A stretch of DNA of 64,000 nucleotides from Candidatus Laterigemmans baculatus. Its GTDB lineage: Bacteria > Planctomycetota > Planctomycetia > Pirellulales > Pirellulaceae. The translations under genes and the position numbers were made by a program. Shown here one piece after another: positions 35,714-44,590 of this stretch. The DNA is taken from contig NZ_WRPR01000042.1 of NCBI RefSeq assembly GCF_010367455.1, forward strand, positions 124,001 through 188,000, written 5' to 3'. The notes below the pieces were generated by a model. It was not told the DNA's origin and did not search any database. It saw only the letters and a list, made by a program, of their open reading frames with translations. How positions within the stretch are numbered: the stretch's first letter is position 1; each line of letters begins with the position of its first letter.

Positions 35714-38338
35714 ATGGACACCAAGCAACTCACCGACGCTCTGGAACGCCTCTTCGATGAGGAAGGGGAACGGATCGTCTTTTGGAATGACCCGGAGAAA
35801 GAATTCCTGAACTTTTTCGAGGGCCAACTCTTCTCGCCGCTGGCCAATGTCGAAGTGGTCCGCCTCGATCAAATCGGCGGACTGGAAGCCAAGCTCCGCA
35901 TCGAACAGGAGCAGCCGAACACCCGCTTTCTGCTCTACTCGCCCGCTGAGGAGCCGGAGTTCGAGAAGGACTGGCTGCTGGATGTCCGCCTTTATAGCCG
36001 CAGTTTCCGGGCCGACCGAGCATCGATCATTCTTGACGAGTTAAAGCTGAACAATCAGCATCTTCGTGGCCACGTCGCCGATCGCCGCAAATTCTTCGAC
36101 AACAAGGACCGGCTGGCGAAGCTCAAAGGGTTGACCACGCCCGATGACAATGAGGGCGACCTCGACCGCAAGATGCTGGCCGTGGTGACCAAGGCGGATC
36201 AGCCCGAACTCTTCAACATTATTCGCACGCTATTCCATGCGTTCACCGACGAGAGCGAACTCGACATCCGTCAGCCGCCCGCGGTGTGGGAGCAGATTGC
36301 GAAGTTCGAACTCGACAAGTCATTCTGGCAGATGGTGAAGGTCGCCTTCGGATATGAGGAAGAGACGCCGAGTCTGGGTAATTTCCTGACCAGGCTGCTG
36401 GTCACGGACTATGCACAGCATCTCAAATCCGAGTTGCCGGGGTCGCTCCTGCACCTGCAACTTCCCGCAACCGGTCGAGCCAACACCGTTGTCTGCCTAG
36501 CTCAGTGGCGGGACAGCAGTAGTCGAGCTGCTAGCTACGATCTGCTTTCGGAACAGGTCGCCGCCTCCATCCACTTGAGCGAGCACCTCCACGACTTGGA
36601 AATCGACGCCCTCATCGACGCAATGACCTTTCTGGATGTCGAAAAGGCGATCTGCCGGGGTCTTCGCGATCGGGTCGAGTCGACACCCGACACAATCAAC
36701 GTCGATGACGTTCAGGAGATCGCTGGCCGCCGCAGTAATGGACATTGGGTCTCGCCCAGCGTGCAGGGAGCCCCGCATATTTTCCGCAAGGCACTCCGGG
36801 CTGTATATGAGGCTCTCGTGGCGGCGGCGGATTTCTTCAATTTGAGAAATCAGCACCAGGACGGGTTTGAGTTCGACACTGCCTCGGCCATGTACCGGGC
36901 GTACGAACAAGACCTGTTCCGATTCGATCAGCTCTACCGCCACTTCTGCGAAGCCGCGGATACAGCCGAGGCCCACAGCTTCGACGTGCTGAAGAACCTG
37001 CGTGAGCAGGTCGAAGCTGCCTACGTCAACTGGTATATCACCCAGATGTCCCTCGCCTGGGGCAAGTTCGTCGATCGGGATCTCCTGTCCAGTTGGAAGA
37101 TTGCCGAAGTGCCCAACCAGCAGCAGTTCTTCGCTCGGCACGTTCAGCCCCGGCTGAAGGAATCCGATAAGCGGAAGGCGTTCGTCATCATCAGTGACGC
37201 CTTTCGCTACGAGGCTGCCGAAGAGCTGGCTCGCCAACTGAATGGGCAGTATCGGTTCGAGGCGGAGCTTTCGTCGCAACTTGGCGTGCTTCCTTCCTAC
37301 ACGCGGCTGGGCATGGCTAGCTTGCTGCCGCACAAGTCGCTCTCCTACAACGCCAAAGGGGACGTGCTGTGCGACGGCAGGCCGACCATGTCGTCCGACC
37401 AGCGGAGCGAGATCCTGGCACCGCTGGAGGGAATCGTCGTAAAAGCGGATACGCTGCTGGGGATGAAAAAGAGAGAAGGTCGCGAGTTGGTTGGAGGGCA
37501 CCGTGTCGTCTACGCCTACCACGACCGTATCGATTCCACCGGCGACGACCGCAAGAGCGAAGGTGAGACGTTCGAAGCGGTGCGGAGGACCATTGGGGAG
37601 TTGTGCGATTTGGTCCGGCACGCAATCAATAGCCTGAACTTCAACTATGTCGTCGTCACGGCGGATCACGGCTTCCTGTTCACCGAAACGCCGCCGGGCG
37701 AGACCGACAAGAGCAAGCTTTCCGACACGCCGCCTGGCACCGTGGTCGCGAAGAAGCGATACCTGATCGGACACAACCTCGGGAACTCCGAAGAGGCTTG
37801 GCACGGAGATACCAAGACCACTGCCGGTGCCGATGGCGGAATGGAGTTCTGGGTTCCAAAGGGAGCTAACCGCTTCCACTTCATGGGCGGGGCCCGATTT
37901 ATCCACGGCGGAGCGATGCCACAGGAGATCTGCGTACCGGTGCTGACGGTGCGACACCGCAAAGACGAAAAAACGCGGGAGCGGACCAAGGAAAAGACCG
38001 TCACGGTCCACCTGCTGGGGACGAAGCACCGGATTACGACCCCTCGCCATCGCTTCGAGTTCATTCAGATGGAGCCAGTTAGCGAGCGAGTAAAATCGGC
38101 CACATACAAAGTGGCCGTTTACGAAGCCAACGAACCTGTCACGAACATCGAAAAGATCTCCTTCGACAGCACTTCGGACAACATGGAAGACCGCAAGCGA
38201 TCGGTGACGCTGGTGCTTCAGGACCGGAAATACGACAAAAAGACGAAATACCGTCTCGTTCTGCGGGATGCCGACACTGACATCGAACGGCAGAGCGTGG
38301 ACATAATCATCGACAGGGCATTCACAGATGACTTCTGA
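35714..38338 (+). CDS. pglZ: BREX protein PglZ (alkaline phosphatase superfamily)
   Basis: 874 residues. The alkaline-phosphatase-like core is in the second half: AFVIISDAFRYEAAEELARQL (metal Asp, about residue 495) and NYVVVTADHGFLFTE (Asp-His, about 650). SWHGDTKT-like text and an HGGAMPQEICVPVL block follow. The N-terminal half is the BREX-specific helical region (DALERLFDEEGERIVFWNDPEKEF is a typical start). It is a core BREX component with a possible metallohydrolase activity and has no defect. The gene ends 11 bases inside brxL. Confidence 0.95.
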   Translation: MDTKQLTDALERLFDEEGERIVFWNDPEKEFLNFFEGQLFSPLANVEVVRLDQIGGLEAKLRIEQEQPNTRFLLYSPAEEPEFEKDWLLDVRLYSRSFRADRASIILDELKLNNQHLRGHVADRRKFFDNKDRLAKLKGLTTPDDNEGDLDRKMLAVVTKADQPELFNIIRTLFHAFTDESELDIRQPPAVWEQIAKFELDKSFWQMVKVAFGYEEETPSLGNFLTRLLVTDYAQHLKSELPGSLLHLQLPATGRANTVVCLAQWRDSSSRAASYDLLSEQVAASIHLSEHLHDLEIDALIDAMTFLDVEKAICRGLRDRVESTPDTINVDDVQEIAGRRSNGHWVSPSVQGAPHIFRKALRAVYEALVAAADFFNLRNQHQDGFEFDTASAMYRAYEQDLFRFDQLYRHFCEAADTAEAHSFDVLKNLREQVEAAYVNWYITQMSLAWGKFVDRDLLSSWKIAEVPNQQQFFARHVQPRLKESDKRKAFVIISDAFRYEAAEELARQLNGQYRFEAELSSQLGVLPSYTRLGMASLLPHKSLSYNAKGDVLCDGRPTMSSDQRSEILAPLEGIVVKADTLLGMKKREGRELVGGHRVVYAYHDRIDSTGDDRKSEGETFEAVRRTIGELCDLVRHAINSLNFNYVVVTADHGFLFTETPPGETDKSKLSDTPPGTVVAKKRYLIGHNLGNSEEAWHGDTKTTAGADGGMEFWVPKGANRFHFMGGARFIHGGAMPQEICVPVLTVRHRKDEKTRERTKEKTVTVHLLGTKHRITTPRHRFEFIQMEPVSERVKSATYKVAVYEANEPVTNIEKISFDSTSDNMEDRKRSVTLVLQDRKYDKKTKYRLVLRDADTDIERQSVDIIIDRAFTDDF

Positions 38339-40373
38339 ATCCACCATCGACTCTAGCCTCGATAGCCTGCTGAACGAACATTTCGCCGGGAAGGTCGTTC
38401 GCAAAGACCTCACGAAGCTGGTAAAGGAAGGGGCGAATGTTCCCGTCTACGTATTGGAATACCTTCTTGGCTCGTATTGTGCCTCCGACGACGAGGAGAC
38501 AATCCAGGATGGCTTGAAGACAGTCAAGAAGATCCTTTCGGAGAACTATGTCCGACCCGACGAGGCCGAGAAGGTGAAGTCGCTGATCCGGGAGCGGGGC
38601 AGCTACAAGGTAATCGACAAGGTGACCGTCCGCTTGAATGAGAAGCGGGACGTATACGAGGCCCTGTTGTCGAATCTCGGTGTGAAAGGAGCCGAAATCC
38701 CGACTGGGACGGTCAAGAAGTTCGAAAAGCTGCTCGCTGGCGGCATCTGGTCCATCATCACGATGGAGTACTTCTTTGAGGAAAACCAGAAGGGGTCGCC
38801 GTTCATCGTCAGCGAACTAAAGCCGATCCAGATGCCGGGCTTGGACATGGAGGAGCTGTTCGAGGCACGGCGGCAATTCACTGAGGAACAATGGATCGAC
38901 GTGCTCCTGCGGTCCTGCGGATACGAGCCGACGCAGTTCCCGGAGCGGGTGAAGTGGCACATTCTCTGCCGGATGGTCCCACTGGTCGAAAACAACTTCA
39001 ATGTCTGCGAGCTGGGCCCCCGAGGTACCGGCAAGAGCCACATCTACAAAGAGATCAGCCCCAACAGCATTCTGGTTTCGGGCGGCCAGACGACAGTTGC
39101 CAACCTGTTCTACAATCTCGCAAGCCGCACCGTCGGCCTTGTCGGCATGTGGGATACGGTAGCCTTCGACGAAGTGGCGGGGATCTCCTTCAAAGACAAC
39201 GACGGCGTCCAGATTATGAAGGACTACATGGCCAGCGGGTCGTTCGCCCGTGGCCGTGACTCGATCGCCGCTTCAGCCTCAATGGTCTTCGTCGGCAACA
39301 TCAACCAGTCGGTCGACACCCTGGTAAAGACGAGCCATTTACTGGCTCCGTTTCCCGACGCGATGATCGATTCCGCGTTCTTCGACCGCTTCCATGCCTA
39401 TATTCCAGGATGGGAGATTCCGAAGATGCGGCCTGAGTTCTTCACGAACCAGTACGGCCTGATCGTGGACTACCTGGCCGAATGGATGCGGGAGATGCGG
39501 AAGCGGACCTTTGGAGACGCCATCGACAAGTACTTCAAGCTCGGTCGCGACTTGAACCAGCGGGACACAATCGCCGTCAAGCACACCGTCTCCGGCCTCC
39601 TAAAGCTGCTCTACCCGCACGAGGACTACCCCAAAGAAGCCGTAGCCCGCTGTCTGGAGTACGCCCTGGAGACTCGCCGCCGCGTGAAGGAGCAGCTCAA
39701 GAAGATCGGCGGGATGGAGTTCTACGATGTTCACTTTAGTTTCATCGACCAGGAGACGCGGGAGGAAAAGTTCATCAGCGTCCCGGAGCAGGGCGGTGGC
39801 GGCCTGATTCCCGAGGGGCCACTCAGTCCCGGCGTCCTCCACACGATCGCCACCGGGAGCAATGGCCACCTCGGCCTGTATCGCCTGGAGACACAAGTCA
39901 CGGGGGGCAACGGCAAACCAACTCTCTCTGGTCTCGGTTCGAATTCCCAGGCGAAAGAGGCGATTAAAGTCGGATTCGACTTTTTCAAGGCCAATGCCTC
40001 CCGCGTAAGTGCATCAATCAAAGCCGGTGAACACGACTACCACATCCATATCATCGAGCTTCACAATACCGGGCCGACCACTGCGATGACGCTCGCCGCC
40101 TTTGTCGCTCTTTGCTCCGGCGTCCTGGGCAAGCCGCTCCAGTCGCAACTGGTAATCCTGGGGAGCATGAGCCTCGGCGGCAACATAATCCCAGTCGAAA
40201 ACTTAGCCGAATCGCTCCAGGTCGCCTTTGACTCCGGAGCCAAGCGGGTCCTGCTCCCCATGGCAAGCGTCACGGACATTCCCACCGTCCCCGGAGAGCT
40301 ATTCGCCAAGTTCCAAATCAGCTTCTACTCCGATCCCACCGACGCGACGTTCAAAGCGTTAGGGGCGGAGTGA
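38328..40373 (+). CDS. brxL: BREX Lon-like ATPase BrxL
   Basis: 681 residues. An N-terminal DNA-binding region precedes a AAA+ domain with Walker A GPRGTGKSH (about 230) and MWDTVAFDEVAG as Walker B. A C-terminal Lon-protease-like fold includes VILGSMSLGGNIIPVENLAES and GAKRVLLPMAS. The Lon catalytic GPSAG is replaced by GPTTA, and the Lys of the Ser-Lys dyad appears to be missing from NLAESLQ, so proteolysis is unlikely. BrxL forms barrels on DNA in known systems. It overlaps pglZ by 11 bases, closing the type 1 BREX set. Confidence 0.94.
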   Translation: MTSESTIDSSLDSLLNEHFAGKVVRKDLTKLVKEGANVPVYVLEYLLGSYCASDDEETIQDGLKTVKKILSENYVRPDEAEKVKSLIRERGSYKVIDKVTVRLNEKRDVYEALLSNLGVKGAEIPTGTVKKFEKLLAGGIWSIITMEYFFEENQKGSPFIVSELKPIQMPGLDMEELFEARRQFTEEQWIDVLLRSCGYEPTQFPERVKWHILCRMVPLVENNFNVCELGPRGTGKSHIYKEISPNSILVSGGQTTVANLFYNLASRTVGLVGMWDTVAFDEVAGISFKDNDGVQIMKDYMASGSFARGRDSIAASASMVFVGNINQSVDTLVKTSHLLAPFPDAMIDSAFFDRFHAYIPGWEIPKMRPEFFTNQYGLIVDYLAEWMREMRKRTFGDAIDKYFKLGRDLNQRDTIAVKHTVSGLLKLLYPHEDYPKEAVARCLEYALETRRRVKEQLKKIGGMEFYDVHFSFIDQETREEKFISVPEQGGGGLIPEGPLSPGVLHTIATGSNGHLGLYRLETQVTGGNGKPTLSGLGSNSQAKEAIKVGFDFFKANASRVSASIKAGEHDYHIHIIELHNTGPTTAMTLAAFVALCSGVLGKPLQSQLVILGSMSLGGNIIPVENLAESLQVAFDSGAKRVLLPMASVTDIPTVPGELFAKFQISFYSDPTDATFKALGAE

Positions 40374-40398
40374 GATCCGCAGTCAGAGGGAGCCATTC

Positions 40399-41262
40399 AT
40401 GGCGACAACCATCAACCAAGGTTTCCAAATCCTGAGACAGAATCTTGAGATCACCGATCTTCAAGCGGGAACGGTATCAACACGACACACAAACGTTCGG
40501 GCGGCGGTCGAAGACGAAATGACCGTTCTTGAAACCTTTCTTACCGGCTCCTACAAGCGAAGCACCATGATCGCTCCCCTGAAGGATGCCGACATTGACG
40601 TGTTCGTTGTCCTTGATCCCTCGTATTACAAGCCTGACGGGCAGGCATCTCTACTCGACAAAGTGAAGCGGGTGTTGAAGAAAGAGTACCCCAAGTCTCC
40701 TCGGATCAGCCGCAACGGCCAAGCCGTGACGATCACTTTTACTGATTTTCAAGTCGATGTCGTGCCTGGATTTCGACGACAAGGGGGAGGGTTTCTGATC
40801 CCTGACTCGATCAAGGGCCGGTGGATTGGTACTAATCCAAGAAAGCACGTTGAGATTTGGAGCGTACACAACAAGACCCACAACGGCAGCCTTGTTCCGG
40901 TTTTGAAAATGCTCAAGGGCTGGAACGTCAAGCATAGCAGCACATTCCGCTCCTTCCACCTTGAGGTCACGGCTCTAAACGTGTTTCAGGGGGTAAATAT
41001 CCATACCTATCCATCAGGCGTGCGGCACTTCTTTGACAAGGCCAGAAACCAGTATAGCTTTCAATATGATCCTGCCGGTTACGGAGGCAACGTCGCTGAC
41101 TACCTCGACAGCCAAGCGAAACGAGATGCCGTCAAGCAGCGTTTGCAGGCCGCATACGAGAAGGCGATCAAAGCAGAGCAGTTCGCCAGGGACGGATATA
41201 TCGAGTCAGCCTTCAAGCAGTGGCAGATAATCTTTGGCAGCTATTTCCCGGCTTACGGGTGA
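40399..41262 (+). CDS. CBASS CD-NTase (cGAS/DncV-like nucleotidyltransferase)
   Basis: 287 residues of the SMODS nucleotidyltransferase class. The active site is GSYKRST (Gly50-Ser51), DADID with Asp65 and Asp67, and the third acidic residue in DFQVDVVPGF (Asp120). A C-terminal helical domain follows (FHLEVTALNVFQG). Such enzymes make cyclic di- or trinucleotides on phage infection and activate a partner effector. It starts 25 bases after brxL with GAGGGAGCC before the ATG, so it is probably read from the BREX transcript. No Cap2/Cap3 genes are present, indicating a minimal type I CBASS. Confidence 0.85.
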   Translation: MATTINQGFQILRQNLEITDLQAGTVSTRHTNVRAAVEDEMTVLETFLTGSYKRSTMIAPLKDADIDVFVVLDPSYYKPDGQASLLDKVKRVLKKEYPKSPRISRNGQAVTITFTDFQVDVVPGFRRQGGGFLIPDSIKGRWIGTNPRKHVEIWSVHNKTHNGSLVPVLKMLKGWNVKHSSTFRSFHLEVTALNVFQGVNIHTYPSGVRHFFDKARNQYSFQYDPAGYGGNVADYLDSQAKRDAVKQRLQAAYEKAIKAEQFARDGYIESAFKQWQIIFGSYFPAYG

Positions 41263-41265
41263 TCT

Positions 41266-42162
41266 ATGAATGCGAACGGCGAGCCACAGACTACAGCATC
41301 AGCCTCCCATTACGGTCCACGATCCATCTCTCGGCACCTTTACGACAATGCAAAAAGGTGGCACGGCTTCGCCTCATGCCTCACGTTTGCTGGATTTCTT
41401 GCCGGAGCATTGGCCGTGGTGGGTCTGGCACCCAGCAAACCAATCCCGTTTGTGGTGGCTGCTTTGGCGGTCGCCGGAGAAGCTGCCTCATATTTCGCTC
41501 GCTCTCGGTATTCAAATGCGGAATGGCTGCAACGAAAACTGGACATGCTCGACTCGCTTGGTTGGGAAGTTACTGCCAAAGAGTGGACGGACTTTCTAGC
41601 TCGGTGCCCGAAAAGCGTGAAAGGCAAAAGCAGAACGGACCCCGCAGGCGGTGCGTTCTTCGCATCGCAAGACTCCCCAGGGGCTCGCAAAGCGTTTCAG
41701 AATATGTTGGAATCAGCGTGGTGGAGCAAGCACCTATGCGAACGAATGTACCAGTTATACTTCTTTTTGCTTGGCGTGGCCATTTTGGGGTCTATCGCTG
41801 CTCTCATTGTTTCACTTGAAGTCGCTCCAATTCGAGATGAAGCGGGCAGGGTAAATCGTGACGCATTGTCTGCCGTGGCTAACGCCGTAACGTCAGTGTT
41901 GATGCTCGTCATCTCGCTCCGGCTAGCAGAAGCGGCACTTGGGTTCCTCCAGTTCTCAAGAGAGGCTGAACGCTGCGAAGATGAGGCCGAAGCTGCTCTT
42001 GCAGCACAGTCGGAGGATACAATCAAGGCCGCAAAGTTGTGGCATGAGTACCAGTTAGAACGTGCAATTGCTCCAGTTCTTCCAACATGGATTTGGAAAA
42101 TGCGGCGTGACGAACTAAATGATCTTTGGCGTACCCATCGCCAGAACCAAAAATTGGAATGA
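41266..42162 (+). CDS. Four-TM CBASS effector (SLATT-like)
   Basis: 298 residues, starting 3 bases after the CD-NTase. Four TM helices form two hairpins: SCLTFAGFLAGALAVVGL with PIPFVVAALAVAGEAASYFA, and YFFLLGVAILGSIAALIVSL with ALSAVANAVTSVLMLVISL. Cytoplasmic helical segments flank them, and the C-terminal region is charged. The layout fits SLATT-type or similar pore-forming effectors that open on cyclic nucleotide and depolarise the membrane. The family name is my best match, not certain; the partnership with the CD-NTase is strongly supported by position. Confidence 0.7.
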   Translation: MNANGEPQTTASASHYGPRSISRHLYDNAKRWHGFASCLTFAGFLAGALAVVGLAPSKPIPFVVAALAVAGEAASYFARSRYSNAEWLQRKLDMLDSLGWEVTAKEWTDFLARCPKSVKGKSRTDPAGGAFFASQDSPGARKAFQNMLESAWWSKHLCERMYQLYFFLLGVAILGSIAALIVSLEVAPIRDEAGRVNRDALSAVANAVTSVLMLVISLRLAEAALGFLQFSREAERCEDEAEAALAAQSEDTIKAAKLWHEYQLERAIAPVLPTWIWKMRRDELNDLWRTHRQNQKLE

Positions 42163-42523
42163 GGCAGCTCTTCAATAAACTGAGGGCGAAAACGACCATT
42201 TGCGACTGCCGGGCTACTTAATTAGCTAGAACCGGCCGACCGTCGCAGTGCCTTAGCCCCGGAGTCAACAAGCGGAATGACGACGGGAGAGATTGGCACA
42301 TTGCGTAGCAGGGGCAAACACGAAAGATCAGCCTGACGGGAAAGGCTGTCCAAGATTTAAAGAGAAGGGAGTGGAAGTCCTCCAGGTGGGTAAACGCCTC
42401 GATCACGGGGAACTGGCTGCGTACCGGATAATTTGAGGTACGCAGCCAATTCCTCATGGTTCCCCTTCCAGTAGCTACTCCCCGATCCTGCAGCAGCCGG
42501 TGGTGTCAAATCTCTTCCGCTAC
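42163..42523. other. Intergenic; no gene supported
   Basis: Convergent gap between the CBASS effector (plus) and a minus-strand pair. Short frames have no start signals. Confidence 0.4.
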
Positions 42524-42892
42524 CTAGCTGCTTATGTCCTCGGGTGCTCCAGCAATGCTGAGCTTCGCCCCTCCGTTTGGCTGGTGTTCGAGACTCCACC
42601 GCTGAACATCTTTGGTTGCATTCCACCAATGTAGTGACCTCTCCTCGCTGTCAAAATGGACAATCGTCTCCATTCGACATTCCTGGCCATCAATGAAGAG
42701 TGGAATCATACACCGGAGAGCATGCCCAATCGAAGAGCCAATCGGGACACCGATACTCTCACAGAGCCGCTCGGGTAGCGGCTCCGCGGAATTGGTGAGA
42801 GCCGTCTGGTAGTGCGGGAGCGTGAGCAGCGGCTGGTCATCGTCGAGCCACCGAAAAAAATCGTGTTGAATCTCCTCTGTGGTCATCAGCAT
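42524..42892 (-). CDS. Hypothetical protein
   Basis: 122 residues from MLMTTEEIQHDFFRWLDDDQP, preceded by GAGAGGAAG, which decides this start over the longer form at 42958. The C-terminal half is predicted beta-rich (CRMETIVHFDSEERSLHWWN). Unrecognised. Second gene of a minus-strand pair with the gene at 42958-43560. Confidence 0.55.
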   Translation of the reverse strand: MLMTTEEIQHDFFRWLDDDQPLLTLPHYQTALTNSAEPLPERLCESIGVPIGSSIGHALRCMIPLFIDGQECRMETIVHFDSEERSLHWWNATKDVQRWSLEHQPNGGAKLSIAGAPEDISS

Positions 42893-42957
42893 CTTGCTTC
42901 CTCTCTCGTTGAAGTCGTTCCCGCAAACGCGAAGCCGCGTATTCTGTCCTCTGGCCA

Positions 42958-43560
42958 TCAGAATCCCACCTCCGCCCAGTTCACCGAACCTAAGTCCGCT
43001 CGAGGAAGACGAGGGCTACACATCTCCTGAGCGAGAGCTACGAGCGAGGCAAGATCAGTTGAATCGGACTCCGTCCAGTCCTGCAGCCAATCAGTCAAGC
43101 AACCTGTAAGCAGCAAGGATATGTTAGCCCCAATTTCAAGGGCGACCATTGCCATGTCGACGAGAGCCTGTATCAGGTGGCATTGGTCCTCATCATCAAG
43201 GCATTGCAACGCGTTTGGATCAAGGGCCTCTGACCGGAGCACATCGCCTATTGCTGCTCCCATGTATTCCGAATGGTGTTCAGCCAGATGAGCCCAAGTA
43301 ACGCGATTGAGCAGCCGCTCCTCCACCGACTGCCACCCCTTTGCTCCGGGGAGGACACCATCCGTCAAATCGAGCACCTGGAGTCGCACATCTGCCAGCA
43401 CCGCCTGGACCAACCCGCGTAGCTGCTCCATTTGCTGACTCCCGAGCTGCCTCACAAGCCAACACTCTTCATTTATCTGGCCCTCTTCCTGCTCGGGAGC
43501 GAGAAAAACGAGACGCCATTGCCAGCGTTTTGCAACTTCTGACCTCATGCTTCGCTGCAT
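42958..43560 (-). CDS. Hypothetical helical protein
   Basis: 200 residues from MQRSMRSEVAKRWQWRLVFLA. AAGGTAGGTCA directly before the ATG at 43560 gives the best ribosome site of the several in-frame ATGs. Leu- and Glu-rich, mostly helical, with no TM helix or motif that I recognise. It is followed by the gene at 42524-42892. Confidence 0.55.
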   Translation of the reverse strand: MQRSMRSEVAKRWQWRLVFLAPEQEEGQINEECWLVRQLGSQQMEQLRGLVQAVLADVRLQVLDLTDGVLPGAKGWQSVEERLLNRVTWAHLAEHHSEYMGAAIGDVLRSEALDPNALQCLDDEDQCHLIQALVDMAMVALEIGANISLLLTGCLTDWLQDWTESDSTDLASLVALAQEMCSPRLPRADLGSVNWAEVGF

Positions 43561-43653
43561 TGACCTACCTTCCATGTTCATTGCTTGCCATCCTTGGTCG
43601 AGTGTGATGAATATTACATCCAACATTATAAGTCGGCGACTCATGCACTGCAA

Positions 43654-44590
43654 GGTTCCGAAAGTACTGTTTTGCAGATTGCTTGCAATCTAAGTTGAAG
43701 ACCGGCGATGCCCTGCAAGCCAATTCCGACTGGTGAATCATCAGAAGAACCGCCAGACATCCATCGATCTATTCGCTCGCTGTCCGCGAACGCGGCAGTT
43801 GCTTCACTGGATACCGTGCTCCGGTACCCTCAACAGTACGGAAACACCCTCCGTGTACCAGCATGCCCGCTGTGCCAGTGTCAGCGAAACCCGTTGACCC
43901 GCCAGGCCTGAAACATCACAAGTACCGCTTGTAGCTCGACTTCCGCGTCCGTGCTGGATATGCGAGCGGATCTAATCGACTCGCCCACCAAAGTCCTATC
44001 TTATCTCCATGCTTCCGGGTCGCCGCCACGGCAACCCAACTTTTTGGCAGAAAATATGAAGCCGCTCCGCCGTGCTCCTCAATGTCAACGTCTGCGTGTT
44101 TTAGCCAACTGCATTTGCAATAGAGATTCTGCGTCGCCCCAGCCTCCAAAACGCCAGGTCAACGCTAATTTCCGATGACTCGCAATCAGGCGAATGATCA
44201 GCAGGCCCCTGGGAGGCTCTCTGTGCGACGATTGAGCCGCCGTAGCAATTACCGCTACATCCAAAACGAAGTAGGTCTACGAGGCCGCCAGAGGCCTTGT
44301 CGGCGTTGCAAGCATTAGACGCCGGGCGAGATAAGCGAACTGGATCGTGAAGGCACTGCACACCACCTTTGTATCAAAAACTTTTAACACTGCTAGTTTG
44401 CTGCGAAATTCACCTCCCGACCTGTTGCTTTCCTATTTTTCGCTTGCTTGCCTGTTCTGGTTGTATTTGTTGATTCTTCGGTTATTAACCCTTCCTTCCA
44501 GGCCGCACTTCCACTAATTCGCTAACCTCTTGTGTTTCTAGCACCTGAAGTAAAACCTTACTCGTATAGGGAAGGAGCAACTACAGGATG
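43654..44590. other. Gene-poor, partly AT-rich region; one weak frame
   Basis: About 940 bases. The only frame with coding character is 43916-44149 on the minus strand (77 residues, TTG start, containing SYFLPKSWVAVAATRKHGDK), listed separately. The part at 44361-44590 is clearly more AT-rich than its surroundings and lies just beyond the 3' end of the polymerase-like gene. A replication origin or transfer origin could be here, but I found no iterons. Confidence 0.4.
43916..44149 (-). CDS. Possible small protein fragment
   Basis: 77-residue frame with TTG start. Codon use is acceptable and the segment LPKSWVAVAATRKHGDKIGLWW reads like real protein, but there is no ribosome site and no known family. 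It may be a remnant of a larger gene. Confidence 0.25.
   Translation of the reverse strand: MEAGATQNLYCKCSWLKHADVDIEEHGGAASYFLPKSWVAVAATRKHGDKIGLWWASRLDPLAYPARTRKSSYKRYL

Noticed and set aside
36497-38413. A 638-codon minus-strand frame across pglZ
   Set aside because: Antisense shadow of a conserved BREX gene; its translated sequence has no recognisable domain.
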